DNA from: Siphonodentalium dalli
Taxonomy: Eukaryota > Mollusca > Scaphopoda > Gadilida > Siphonodentaliidae
Assembly (NCBI GenBank): GCA_032622095.1
Contig: CP136063.1
Span: forward strand, 40,890,106-40,954,105
Reading direction: 5' to 3'
Length of the DNA stretch: 64,000 bases
Notes under the pieces: generated by a model
Seen by the model: only the letters and a program-made list of their open reading frames with translations
The model's database searches: none
Told to the model about the DNA's origin: nothing
Translations under genes and position numbers: made by a program
Shown here: piece by piece, positions 1 through 12,824 of the stretch
Layout: every line of letters starts with the position of its first letter
Position numbering within the stretch: position 1 is the stretch's first letter

Positions 1-3000
1 AAGCATACGAGTTCACCACCAAATCCTTATAATATGGTTAGGCAGCCATTACAGTGTATCTGAGATATCCAAGATTCATAAAGTAAGTAAACGAGTTCAC
101 CGCCAAATCCTTATAATATGGTTAGGCAGCCATTACAGTGTATCTGAGAAATCCAAGATTCATAACGTAAGTAAACGAGTTCATCGCCAAATCCTTATAA
201 TATGGTTAGGCAGCCATTACAGTGTATCTGAGAAATCTAAGATTCATAATGTAAGTAAACGAGTTCATCGCCAAATCCTTATAATATGGTTAGGCAGCCA
301 TTACGAGGAATCTGAGAAATCCAAGATTCATAAAGTAAGTAAACGAGTTCACCGCCAAATCCTTATAATATGGTTAGGCAGCCATTACAGTGTATCTGAG
401 ATATCCAAGATTCATAAAGTAAGTAAACGAGTTCATCGCCAAATCCTTATAATATGGTTAGGCCGCCATTACAGTGTATCTGAGAAATCCAAGATTCATA
501 AAGTAAGTAAACGAGTTCATCGCCAAATCCTTATAATATGGTTAGGCAGCCATTACAGTGTATCTGAGAAATCCAAGATTCATAACGTTAGTAAACGAGT
601 TCATCGCCAAATCCTTATAATATGGTTAGGCAGCCATTACAGTGTATCTGAGAAATCTAATATTCATAAAGTAAGTAAACGAGTTCACCGCCAAATCCTT
701 ATAATATGGTTAGGCAGCCATTACAGTGTATCTGAGAAATCCAAGATTCATAAAGTAAGTAAACGAGTTCACCGCCAAATCGTTATAATATGGTTAGGCA
801 GCCATTACAGTGTATCTGAGAAATCTAATATTCATAAAGTAAGTAAACGAGTTCATCGTCAAATCCTTATAATATGGTTAGGCAGCCATTACAGTGTATC
901 TGAGAAATCTAAGATTCATAACGTAAGTAAACGAGTTCATCGCCAAATCCTTATAATATGGTTAGGCAGCCATTACGGGGAATCTGAGAAATCTAATATT
1001 CATAAAGTAAGTAAACGAGTTCACCGCCAAATCCTTATAATATGGTTAGGCAGCCATTACAGTGTATCTGAGAAATCCAAGATTCATAAAGTAAGTAAAC
1101 GAGTTCACCGCCAAATCCTTATAATATGGTTAGGCCGCCATTACAGTGTATCTGAGAAATCTAATATTCATAAAGTAAGTAAACGAGTTCACCGCCAAAT
1201 CCTTATAATATGGTTAGGCCGCCATTACGAGGAATCTGAGAAATCTAATATTCATAAAGTAAGTAAACGAGTTCACCGCCAAATCCTTATAATATGGTTA
1301 GGCAGCCATTACAGTGTATCTGAGAAATCTAATATTCATAAAGTAAGTAAACGAGTTCACCGCCAAATCCTTATAATATGGTTAGGCAGCCATTACAGTG
1401 TATCTGAGAAATCTAATATTCATAACGTAAGTAAACGAGTTCATCGCCAAATCCTTATAATATGGTTAGGCAGCCATTACAGTGTATCTGAGAAATCTAA
1501 TATTCATAACGTAAGTAAACGAGTTCATCGCCAAATCCTTATAATATGGTTTGGCAGCCATTACAGTGTATCTGAGAAATCCAAGATTCATAACGTAAGT
1601 AAACGAGTTCACCGTTAAATCCGTATAATATGGTTAGGCAGCCATTACAGTGTATCTGAGAAATCTAAGATTCATAACGTAAGTAAACGAGTTCACGGCC
1701 AAATCCTTATAATATGGTTAGGCAGCCATTACAGTGTATCTGAGAAATCTAAGATTCATAACGTAAGTAAACGAGTTCACCGTCAAATCCTTATAATATG
1801 GTTAGGCGGCCATTACGGGGAATCTGAGAAATCCAAGATCCATAACGTAAGTAAACGAGTTCACCGCCAAATCCTTATAATATGGTTAGGCAGCCATTAC
1901 AGTGTATCTGAGAAATCCAAGATCCATAAAGTAAGTAAACGAGTTCATCGCCAAATCCTTATAATATGGTTAGGCAGCCATTACAGTGTATCTGAGAAAT
2001 CCAAGATCCATAAAGTAAGTAAACGAGTTCATCGCCAAATCCTTATAATATGGTTAGGCAGCCATTACAGTGTATCTGAGAAATCTAATATTCATAACGT
2101 TAGTAAACGAGTTCATCGCCAAATCCTTATAATATGGTTAGGCAGCCATTACGAGGAATCTGAGAAATCCAAGATCCATAACGTAAGTAAACGAGTTCAT
2201 CGCCAAATCCTTATAATATGGTTAGGCAGCCATTACAGTGTATCTGAGAAATCCAAGATTCATAAAGTAAGTAAACGAGTTCACCGCCAAATCCTTATAA
2301 TATGTTTAGGCAGCCATTACGAGGAATCTGAGAAATCTAATATTCATAAAGTAAGTAAACGAGTTCATCGCCAAATCCTTATAATATGTTTAGGCAGCCA
2401 TTACAGTGTATCTGAGAAATCTAATATTCATAAAGTAAGTAAACGAGTTCATCGCCAAATCCTTATAATATGGTTAGGCAGCCATTACAGTGTATCTGAG
2501 AAATCCAAGATTCATAAAGTAAGTAAACGAGTTCACCGCCAAATCCTTATAATATGGTTAGGCAGCCATTACAGTGTATCTGAGAAATCTAATATTCATA
2601 AAGTAAGTAAACGAGTTCATCGCCAAATCATTATAATATGGTTAGGCAGCCATTACAGTGTATCTGAGAAATCCAAGATTCATAACGTAAGTAAACGAGT
2701 TCATCGCCAAATCCTTATAATATGGTTAGGCAGCCATTACAGTGTATCTGAGAAATCCAAGATTCATAACGTAAGTAAACGAGTTCATCGCCAAATCCTT
2801 ATAATATGGTTAGGCAGCCATTACAGTGTATCTGAGATATCCAAGATTCATAACGTAAGTAAACGAATTCACCGCCAAATCCTTATAATATGGTTAGGCA
2901 GCCATTACAGTGTATCTGAGAAATCCAAGATTCATAACGTAAGTAAACGAGTTCACCGCCAAATCCTTATAATATGGTTAGGCAGCCATTGCGGGGTATC

Positions 3001-6000
3001 TGAGATATCCAAGATTCATAACGTAAGTAAACGAGTTCACCGCCAAATCCTTATAATATGGTTTGGCAGCCATTACAGTGTATCTGAGAAATCCAAGATT
3101 CATAACGTAAGTAAACGAGTTCACCGCCAAATCCTTATAATATGGTTAGGCCGCCATTACAGTGTATCTTAGAAATCCAAGATTCATAACGTAAGTAAAC
3201 GAGTTCATCGCCAAATCATTATAATATGGTTAGGCAGCCATTACAGTGTATCTGAGAAATCCAAGATTCATAACGTAAGTAAACGAGTTCACGGCCAAAT
3301 CCTTATAATATGGTTAGGCAGCCATTACAGTGTATCTGAGAAATCCAAGATTCATAACGTAAGTAAACGACTTCACCGCCAAATCCTTATAATATGGTTA
3401 GGCAGCCATTACAGTGTATCTGAGAAATCCAAGATTCATAACGTAAGTAAACGAGTTCATCGCCAAATCATTATAATATGGTTAGGCAGCCATTACAGTG
3501 TATCTGAGAAATCCAAGATTCATAACGTAAGTAAACGAGTTCATCGCCAAATCCTTATAATATGGTTAGGCAGCCATTACAGTGTAACTGAGAAATCCAA
3601 GATTCATAACGTTAGTAAACGAGTTCACCGCCAAATCCTTATAATATGGTTAGGCTGCCATTACGAGGAATCTGAGAAATCCAAGATTCAAAACGTAAGT
3701 AAACGAGTTCACCGCCAAATCCTTATAATATGGTTAGGCAGCCATTACAGTGTATCTGAGAAATCCAAGATTCAAAACGTAAGTAAACGAGTTCACCGCC
3801 AAATCCTTATAATATGGTTACGCAGCCATTACGAGGAATCTGAGAAATCTAATATTCATAAAGTAAGTAAACGAGTTCACCGCCAAATCCTTATAATATG
3901 GTTAGGCAGCCATTACAGTGTATCTGAGATATCCAAGATTCATAACGTAAGTAAACGAGTTCACCGCCAAATCCTTATAATATGTTTAGGCAGCCATTAC
4001 AGTGTATCTGAGAAATCTAATATTCATAAAGTAAGTAAACGAGTTCACCGCCAAATCCTTATAATATGGTTAGGCAGCCATTACAGTGTATCTGAGAAAT
4101 CCAAGATTCATAAAGTAAGTAAACGAGTTCACCGCCAAATCCTTATAATATGGTTAGGCAGCCATTACGAGGAATCTGAGAAATCTAATATTCATAAAAT
4201 AAGTAAACGAGTTCATCGCCAAATCCTTATAATATGGTTAGGCAGCCATTACAGTGTATCTGAGAAATCCAAGATTCATAAAGTAAGTAAACGAGTTCAC
4301 CGCCAAATCCTTATAATATGGTTAGGCAGCCATTACAGTGTATCTGAGAAATCTAATATTCATAAAATAAGTAAACGAGTTCATCGCCAAATCCTTATAA
4401 TATGGTTAGGCAGCCATTACGAGGAATCTGAGATATCCAAGATTCATAAAGTAAGTAAACGAGTTCACCGTCAAATCGTTATAATATGGTTAGGCAGCCA
4501 TTACAGTGTATCTGAGAAATCCAAGATTCATAACGTTAGTAAACGAGTTCATCGCCAAATCCTTATAATATGGTTAGGCAGCCATTACGAGGAATCTGAG
4601 AAATCCAAGATTCATAACGTTAGTAAACGAGTTCACCGTCAAATCCTTATAATATGGTTAGGCGGCCATTACAGTGTATCTGAGATATCCAAGATTCATA
4701 AAGTAAGTAAACGAGTTCACCGCCAAATCCTTATAATATGTTTAGGCAGCCATTACGAGGAATCTGAGATATCCAAGATTCATAAAGTAAGTAAACGAGT
4801 TCACCGTCAAATCCTTATAATATGGTTAGGCAGCCATTACAGTGTATCTGAGATATCCAAGATTCATAACGTTAGTAAACGAGTTCATCGCCAAATCCTT
4901 ATAATATGGTTAGGCGGCCATTACGGGGAATCTGAGAAATCTAATATTCATAAAGTAAGTAAACGAGTTCATCGCCAAATCCTTATAATATGGTTAGGCA
5001 GCCATTACAGTGTATCTGAGAAATCCAAGATTCATAAAGTAAGTAAACGAGTTCATCGCCAAATCCTTATAATATGGTTAGGCGGCCATTACAGTGTATC
5101 TGAGAAATCCAAGATTCATAACGTTAGTAAACGAGTTCACCGCCAAATCCTTATAATATGGTTTGGCAGCCATTACAGTGTATCTGAGAAATCCAATATT
5201 CATAAAGTAAGTAAACGAGTTCATCGCCAAATCCTTATAATATGGTTAGGCAGCCATTACAGTGTATCTGAGAAATCCAAGATTCATAACGTTAGTAAAC
5301 GAGTTCATCGCCAAATCCTTATAATATGGTTAGGCAGCCATTACAGTGTATCTGAGAAATATAATATTCATAAAGTAAGTAAACGAGTTCATCGCCAAAT
5401 CCGTATAATACGGTTAGGCAGCCATTACAGTGTATCTGAGAAATCCAAGATTCATAACGTAAGTAAACGAGTTCATCGCCAAATCCTTATAATATGGTTA
5501 GGCAGCCATTACGGGGAATCTGAGAAATCTAATATTCATAAAGTAAGTAAACGAGTTCACCGCCAAATCCTTATAATATGGTTAGGCAGCCATTACAGTG
5601 TATCTGAGAAATCCAAGATCCATAACGTTAGCAAACGAGTTCACCGCCAAATCCTTATAATATGGTTAGGCAGCCATTACAGTGTATCTGAGAAATCCAA
5701 GATTCATAACGTAAGTAAACGAGTTCACCGCCAAATCCTTATAATATGGTTAGGCAGCCATTACAGTGTATCTGAGAAATCCAAGATTCATAACGTAAGT
5801 AAACGAGTTCACCGCCAAATCGTTATAATATGGTTAGGCAGCCATTACAGTGTATCTGAGAAATCTAATATTCATAAAGTAAGTAAACGAGTTCACCGCC
5901 AAATCCTTATAATATGGTTACGCAGCCATTACGAGGAATCTGAGAAATCCAAGATTCATAACGTAAGTAAACGAGTTCACCGCCAAATCCTTATAATATG

Positions 6001-8946
6001 GTTTGGCAGCCATTACAGTGTATCTGAGAAATCTAATATTCATAAAGTAAGTAAACGAGTTCACCGCCAAATCCGTATAATATGGTTAGGCAGCCATTAC
6101 AGTGTATCTGAGAAATCCAAGATTCATAAAGTAAGTAAACGAGTTCACCGCCAAATCCGTATAATATGGTTAGGCAGCCATTACAGTGTATCTGAGAAAT
6201 CTAATATTCATAACGTAAGTAAACGAGTTCACCGCCAAATCCTTATAATATGGTTAGGCAGCCATTACAGTGTATCTGAGAAATCTAATATTCATAAAGT
6301 AAGTAAACGAGTTCACCGCCAAATCCTTATAATATGTTTAGGCAGCCATTACAGTGTATCTGAGAAATCCAAGATTCATAAAGTAAGTAAACGAGTTCAC
6401 CGCCAAATCCGTATAATATGGTTAGGCAGCCATTACAGTGTATCTGAGAAATCTAATATTCATAAAGTAAGTAAACGAGTTCATCGCCAAATCCTTATAA
6501 TATGGTTACGCAGCCATTACGAGGAATCTGAGAAATCCAAGATTCATAAAGTAAGTAAACGAGTTCACCGCCAAATCGTTATAATATGGTTAGGCAGCCA
6601 TTACAGTGTATCTGAGATATCCAAGATTCATAACGTAAGTAAACGAGTTCACCGCCAAATCCGTATACTATGGTTAGGCAGCCATTACAGTGAATCTGAG
6701 AAATCCAAGATTCATAAAGTAAGTAAACGAGTTCACCGTCAAATCCTTATAATATGGTTAGGCAGCCATTACAGTGTATCTGAGAAATCTAATATTCATA
6801 AAGTAAGTAAACGAGTTCATCGCCAAATCCTTATAATATGGTTAGGCAGCCATTACAGTGTATCTGAGAAATCCAAGATTTATAACGTAAGTAAACGAGT
6901 TCACCACCAAATCGTTATAATATGGTTAGGCAGCCATTACAGTGTATCTGAGATATCCAAGATTCATAACGTAAGTAAACGAGTTCATCGCCAAATCCTT
7001 ATAATATGGTTAGGCAGCCATTACAGTGTATCTGAGAAATCCAAGATTCATAACGTAAGTAAACGAGTTCACCGCCAAATCCTTATAATATGGTTAGGCA
7101 GCCATTACAGTGTATCTGAGATATCCAAGATTCATAACGTTAGTAAACGAGTTCATCGCCAAATCCTTATAATATGGTTAGGCAGCCATTACAGTGTATC
7201 TGAGAAATCCAAGATTCATAAAGTAAGTAAACGAGTTCATCGCCAAATCCTTATAATATGGTTAGGCAGCCATTACAGTGTATCTGAGAAATCCAAGATT
7301 TATAACGTAAGTAAACGAGTTCACCGCCAAATCCTTATAATATGGTTAGGCAGCCATTAGTGTATCTGAGAAATCCAAGATTCATAACGTAAGTAAACGA
7401 GTTCATCGCCAAATCCTTATAATATGGTTAGGCAGCCATTACAGTGTATCTGAGAAATATAATATTCATAAAGTATATAAACGAGTTCACCGCCAAATCC
7501 TTATAATATGGTTAGGCAGCCATTACGAGGAATCTGAGAAATCCAAGATTCATAACGTAAGTAAACGAGTTCATCGCCAAATCCTTATAATATGGTTAGG
7601 CAGCCATTACAGTGTATCTGAGAAATCTAATATTCATAAAGTAAGTAAACGAGTTCACCGTCAAATCCTTATAATATGGTTAGGCAGCCATTACGAGGAA
7701 TCTGAGAAATCCAAGATTCATAACGTAAGTAAACGAGTTCATCGCCAAATCCTTATAATATGGTTAGGCAGCCATTACAGTGTATCTGAGAAATCCAAGA
7801 TCCATAACGTAAGTAAACGAGTTCATCGCCAAATCCTTATAATATGGTTAGGCAGCCATTACAGTGTATCTGAGAAATCCAAGATTCAAAACGTAAGTAA
7901 ACGAGTTCACCGCCAAATCCTTATAATATGGTTAGGCAGCCATTGTGGGGTATCTGAGATATCCAAGATTCATAAAGTAAGTAAACGAGTTCACCGCCAA
8001 ATCCTTATAATATGGTTAGGCAGCCATTACGAGGAATCTGAGAAATCCAAGATTCATAACGTAAGTAAACGAGTTCATCGCCAAATCCTTATAATATGGT
8101 TACGCAGCCATTACAGTGTATCTGAGAAATCCAAGATTCATAACGTAAGCATACCAGTTCACCGCCAAATCCTTATAATATGGTTAGGCAGCCATTAGTG
8201 TATCTGAGAAATCCAAGATTCATAACGTAAGTAAACGAGTTCACGGCCAAATCCTTATAATATGGTTAGGCAGCCATTACAGTGTATCTGAGAAATCCAA
8301 GATTCATAACGTAAGTAAACGAGTTCACCGCCAAATCCTTATAATATGGTTTGGCAGCCATTACAGTGTATCTGAGAAATCCAAGATTCATAACGTAAGT
8401 AAACGAGTTCACCGCCAAATCCTTATAATATGGTTAGGCCGCCATTACAGTGTATCTTAGAAATCCAAGATTCATAACGTAAGTAAACGAGTTCACTGTT
8501 ACATCCTTATAATATGGTTAGGCAGCCATTACAGTGTATCTGAGAAATCCAAGATTGATAACGTAAGTAAACGAGATCACCGCCAAATCGTTATAATATG
8601 GTTAGGCAGCCATTACAGTGTATCTGAGAAATCCAAGATTCATAACGTAAGTAAACGAGATCACCGCCAAATCCTTATATGGTTAGGCAGCCATTACAGT
8701 GTATCTGAGAAATCTAAGATTCATAACGTAAGTAAACGAGTTCACCGCCAAATCCTTATAATATGGTTAGGCGGCCATTACAGTGTATCTGAGAAATCCA
8801 AGATTCATAACGTAAGTAAACGAGTTCATCGCCAAATCCTTATAATATGGTTAGGCAGCCATTGTGGGGTATCTGAAAAATCCAAGATTCATAAAGTAAG
8901 CAAACGAGTTCACCGCCAATTGTTATAATATGGTTAGGCAGCCATT
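1..8946. repeat. 84-bp satellite array, about 106 monomers
   Basis: A head-to-tail array with a period of exactly 84 bp: the same text returns every 420 bases (five monomers) in the same register. Each monomer carries landmarks such as CCAAATCCTTATAATATGG, GGCAGCCATTAC and TCTGAGAAATC. From 1 to about 7350 there is no length change. Indels of 1-3 bp appear only near 7359, 8196, 8678 and 8918, towards the right edge. Monomers differ at a few recurrent sites (CAGTGTATC versus CGAGGAATC or CGGGGAATC; AAGATTC versus AATATTC; AACGTAAGT, AAAGTAAGT or AACGTTAGT) that are shuffled between neighbours, with no clear higher-order unit. All six frames are closed in the monomers. The array begins before the window. 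Confidence 0.98.
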
Positions 8947-9560
8947 ACGGCCACTGTTAGAAACAAGTCCGTCGCTGTAACGGTCTGAGACCGAGCAACA
9001 TCGCTGCCAACCTTTGACCGTTAAACATACGGTCAGGCCGTAGCATGTTCTACGGTATAAAACCGATTAAGTAACTGGCAGACTGTAACCAGTAACTGTC
9101 AGACCGTTGTATTTTTTACGGTTCAACACCGTTTAATTAATATCCAGACCGTAACTAATAAAGGTCAGACAAATTGTATTTTTCATGGGTCAACACCAAT
9201 GTTTTGCTCTTAATTTGCTAATTTACCGTATAATAAGCCAGGTTTCCATGGTGACAATATGATTTCCCGGTAGGCGTTACGATTCATATGTTTTTGAATA
9301 GTCGGAACTAGTATTATTCGTAACCTAAAAATACATCTTAGTTCTTCTATTGCGATCTTAGTTTTGATGAAACGTTAATCCTCAATGCATAAAGTGATAA
9401 ACAATACCTATGAAACTTTGCAGTTTGCTGAGGATCAATCTTGTTATCTGCCTCGCGGAATGTAATCCGGAAAAAGGCCGCGCACGCGTAACATGTTCGC
9501 CTTTCACTAACTAAGAGAATCCACACAGGAGATTAAACCTTACTGTTGTGATGCAGCAGA
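8947..9560. other. Satellite right flank, no gene seen
   Basis: The satellite ends abruptly inside a monomer after GGCAGCCATTACGG. About 240 bp follow in which short words such as CAGACCGT, GTAACTG and ACGGT recur in both orientations, possibly the end of an old element that carried the satellite. The rest is unique-looking AT-rich sequence with no open frame. Confidence 0.5.
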
Positions 9561-9569
9561 TCTTTCGTA

Positions 9570-9705
9570 GGCCCTATCGTTGCGATTTGTGTGGACATTA
9601 ATTCAACAATAGGACTAGCCTGATCAGACGTAATGGGGATCGTCAATATAATTGTGATGTGTGTCATAAATTAATCGAGCGACAAGACAATCATGACACA
9701 CCAGA
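9570..9705 (+). pseudogene. C2H2 zinc-finger relic
   Basis: One frame reads as two decayed fingers: RPYRCDLCGH, stop, FNNRTSLIRR, then QYNCDVCHKL. The C-x2-C pairs, the RPY linker and the helix leucine survive, but the first finger has a TAA where a residue after CGH should be and its histidines are lost. It lies just upstream of a copy of the module that also follows the open zinc-finger arrays at 27 and 40 kb. It is therefore probably the remnant of a third copy of that gene. Confidence 0.6.
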
Positions 9706-9939
9706 TAACGCCCTTACGATTGTGATATCTTTCGAAAATAATTCGTCCCATTCTGACGATATATGAGATAGTCCCTCTGGTATATCGCCCATAACAATGC
9801 GAGTTGTAAATCATTCTCTCGCAGCTGTAACTTGATCTAACATAAGTGGCTTCGCTCCGGAGATAAACCTTACTAATGCTGAAGGGGTCACTCTGACCAA
9901 AACAAGTACTGACGGGTACACATGATTTTAAAATGTGCT

Positions 9940-11255
9940 TGAAATGTCGTTCCAGTGCTGGCCAATATAATTGCAATAGAAAAGAATATAATTGCAATAG
10001 AATAAAATAGAATTGCAACAAATGTGCACAGCCGCCACGGAAGGTGGCATTGGTGACCCCGTTATTTGGTACGTCAGCTGTGATGTCGACGCGTTGAACT
10101 TTCACCAGATCTGTTTGGAATTTGATTTGCTTTCTTCGTATATCCGTTGGAATCAAACATTGAAGGTGGGCAGGGCGATAGCTTATATGTAATGATGTCA
10201 TCAATTTTCAAGCTCCCGTGCTATTATTTGGTCCCATAGCCCTCGCCGAAATAACTTATGCGTCAAAATGGTTTGTGTTGCCAATGTGTATGTGCATACT
10301 GACTGTTGCAATTGTTTTCACGTTCCGGCTATTTGTACTATGAAAACTGGACGGCCACCCTTTTTAGAAAATCAACATCGGTTATCGACCAAGTTCCACT
10401 GTCGTATCCACATTGACCGAGGAATTGGTAGTCACTTGTTCGGACTCCACATTATTCGGATCAAGTGTGCCAATACGCAGATCCAGTTTATGCTTTAATG
10501 AGTCTTGTCGACCTTGCTTCGTCTTTATAACACTTCTGGGTGTGTTCGCCCCCCCCCCTTCTCTCGCATACACTCCAAGTCGTTTATTCGACAATTGCAT
10601 TTTTGTAAAATGCATGACCAAATGTACAAACACTTTCTAATTTTAGCGTGATGTCGATTATGCATGTGCGTCTATGACCATTCGCCATGTCAGTATAAAT
10701 ACCATTAAAATGTCACTGATATGGTGCATAGTGTGCTCACCCTCATGAATGGCTTATATACATAACCCGGTAGTGATTCCATTGACCTCGCGTTACATGC
10801 TACATACCTGGCACAATGAGTGTTTCCAGCTGCGAAGAAAAGAGAAATAATTTCCTAAACGATGTCTTGAAGGAGCGACCAATCAGATTCCCGCTCTGCT
10901 CTAATATATCTCAGTATTATGAACATGGATTTGATTAGACAGTCAATCATATTATACTCTCTGTACACACGCGCGACACATTTCATTGCATTGCAATGCG
11001 TTTTCATTAGACTTTTCATCGCTTTTGAGTGCTACTTTGTAACGAAGTATTTCGACACGCTTGGTCGATTTTTGTTCTACATATACGTGAGAACATGGGC
11101 AGCAACTAAAACAGTTTACTATATTGATGGCCAAAGTTGGGTCACGTTACAAAAGTGTAGATGTGTTATGAAATCCGACCAATTATCTTTCATGGCCGCC
11201 AGTTTGGCCGCCATTTTGTATAATCCTACGAAAATAAGGCAGGTAACATTTTAAA
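9940..11255 (+). repeat. Zinc-finger 3' flanking module, copy 1
   Basis: This ~1.3 kb segment is repeated at 29310-30597 and 42265-43481. Shared landmarks, in order: CAGTGCTGGCCAA, runs of TAATTGCAATAGAA, GCACAGCCGCCA, CCCTCGCAGAAATAA-like text, GAGCGACCAATCAGATTCC and GGCCGCCATTTTGTATAAT. It holds a conserved CCAAT-type word next to a TA-rich stretch (near 10880-10915). Small ORFs inside it are not kept open in the other copies, so I do not call genes here. Copy 1 is more diverged than the other two are from each other. Confidence 0.85.
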
Positions 11256-11472
11256 GATCTAGAGTAAACTTACATACATAAAAACACGTTCTAACGTGAT
11301 TTCTAACTCCTGAAACTAAATAGAACATGATCACACCCGTACGGCCATATGCCGTTTTGGGTAGGTTGTTGCAATTTTGAATATTTAAATTTCCCCAAGG
11401 GTTACAAGTCCACATCAACCGAAAAACATTTGCTGATATCCTACTTATGAATTATCAGCCGAGAAAAACACT
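11256..11472. other. No feature seen
   Basis: AT-rich spacer between the flanking module and a MITE. No open frame or repeat recognised. Confidence 0.4.
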
Positions 11473-11926
11473 TTAAAGATGGATTATCTCTTTAAATAAC
11501 AAATTTGAAATGGTTGCGTGGGTATAAAATAATAAATATGAACTGAAGACCCCTGTCCGGAAAGGTTTCTATCAATTAATATTGATTTTATTTCGAATAT
11601 TTTATTGGGGCCGTTTATTTGTCTATTTTTAGAACAGGCCATTCGGGTGATACCATAATTTACCGATAGAGAGCATTACCCATGGCTACATACCGAACGT
11701 CAGTTGTCCCAGATTTATTGGTTGTAATGTTTTATTCCATAGTTATAAGCGATAATGAGTCGTTGGCTAACCAACCGACCCCTCAATTTAGACTAGAAAA
11801 TATTCGAAATAAAATCAATATTAATCGATAGAAGCATTTCCGGACAGGAGTCTTCGACTCAGATCTAATATTTTATACCCCGGTAACTATATAATATATG
11901 TTTACAAAGAGATAATCCACCTTTAA
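11473..11926 (-). mobile_element. TTAA-flanked MITE, diverged copy
   Basis: It is bounded by TTAA at 11473-11476 and 11923-11926. The left arm starts AGATGGATTATCTCTTT and the right arm ends AAAGAGATAATCCACCT. The arms are imperfect inverted repeats of about 125 bp that include TCCGGA, TTAATATTGATTTTATTTCG and TATAAAAT words. The core keeps recognisable but eroded text (GATAATGAGT, CATTCGG). It has the same family and internal order as the 23.3-24.4, 37.7, 45.9, 48.0 and 58.5 kb copies, in the opposite orientation to the first. No coding capacity. The TTAA target fits piggyBac-like (or Kolobok-like) mobilisation; that is inference. Confidence 0.85.
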
Positions 11927-12289
11927 CAAATAATTTTGGGTTAGAGCAAAAATCCGGTACTTGGCTGCTGGACTATTATCGTCTCAAAATCTATTGGACG
12001 GGGCAAAATGGCAAACTCCAGGCAGAGTTATATCCCATCGCTCCGCTCAGATACCACTGCCATAACCATATTTGGCAAGGATTTCTTACGTGTTCTTAGT
12101 TCTTATGTTTTAGGATTAAAATTGTCTATGACTGGCTCAGTTCATGAATATTGTTCTTATCAATACCGATAGAATTACCATTATTGCAAACTGTTGGTGG
12201 TCAAAATAAGATAATATGTGACGATATGTAAAAATAGATGCATCAGTTCACAAAGTACCATCCGTGTGGCAGTGCTATATCGCAGTGAT
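11927..12289. other. No feature seen
   Basis: Spacer between the MITE and the zinc-finger upstream homology. No open frame, tRNA-like or clear repeat structure found. Confidence 0.4.
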
Positions 12290-12545
12290 AACGTAGATGG
12301 CGCTTCATGGAGTTTGGCAAAAACAAACAATTTCATCGCCCAATACACAGAACCATTATACGGAACCAGATTTTAGAATGTTATCGGTATCATTTTATTG
12401 ACATCTTTTAAAACAGTGTTCTATGGATAAAATGCAATCTTTGTTTCTGCACCACAATGATCTTGTTGACTGTAACGGAAAGTTTGTTGTTTATATGGGC
12501 CTTATTATCATCCGAACAAAGTAGATCATTCTTTGTCGGACATAG
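12290..12545 (+). pseudogene. Relic of the conserved zinc-finger upstream ORF
   Basis: Paralogous to 26340-26520 and 39670-39850, which also lie upstream of zinc-finger arrays. The best-kept part translates as LFLHHNDLVDCNGKFVVYM, against VFLEGNDVVDCNGRFVAYL in the other copies. An in-frame TAG earlier (near 12375) shows that this copy is no longer open. No known domain recognised. Confidence 0.5.
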
Positions 12546-12599
12546 ATCGTGCCACGTATCTGTACTTTGGCTTTCGCTCGATTGGGATATGTGAATTCA

Positions 12600-12824
12600 C
12601 GTTTAAGATAATCCACACAGGTGAATCGATGTGATCGGCGTATCTGTGTGGTATGTGAGAAATCTTTTATCCAGAAAGTTTGTCCCTATTATAACAAACA
12701 AGAAAATCCACGCAGGTGATCAGTGTGATATATGTGAGAACTAATTCGTCACGCAGGCTGGCACAGAAGAGAATCCACACCTATATGGTCGTGAGATAAA
12801 TCGTTCAACCATAGATGTAACATA
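12600..12824 (+). pseudogene. Decayed C2H2 fingers upstream of the 12.8 kb ORF
   Basis: Finger fragments occur in shifting frames: several (A)ATCCACAC(A/C) linker-histidine words, TGTGAGAAATC (CEKS) and GATATATGTGAGAAC. The last fragment runs straight into the ORF: from 12795 the reading DKSFNHRCNI leads into MTQRR. The ORF's first methionine therefore sits inside the helix of a dead finger. Confidence 0.7.

Noticed and set aside
1-8946. CRISPR-like array
   Set aside because: There are no unique spacers: the full 84 bp repeats. The context is eukaryotic.
10919-11254. 111-residue ORF in flanking module copy 1
   Set aside because: The frame is not maintained in the two other module copies.
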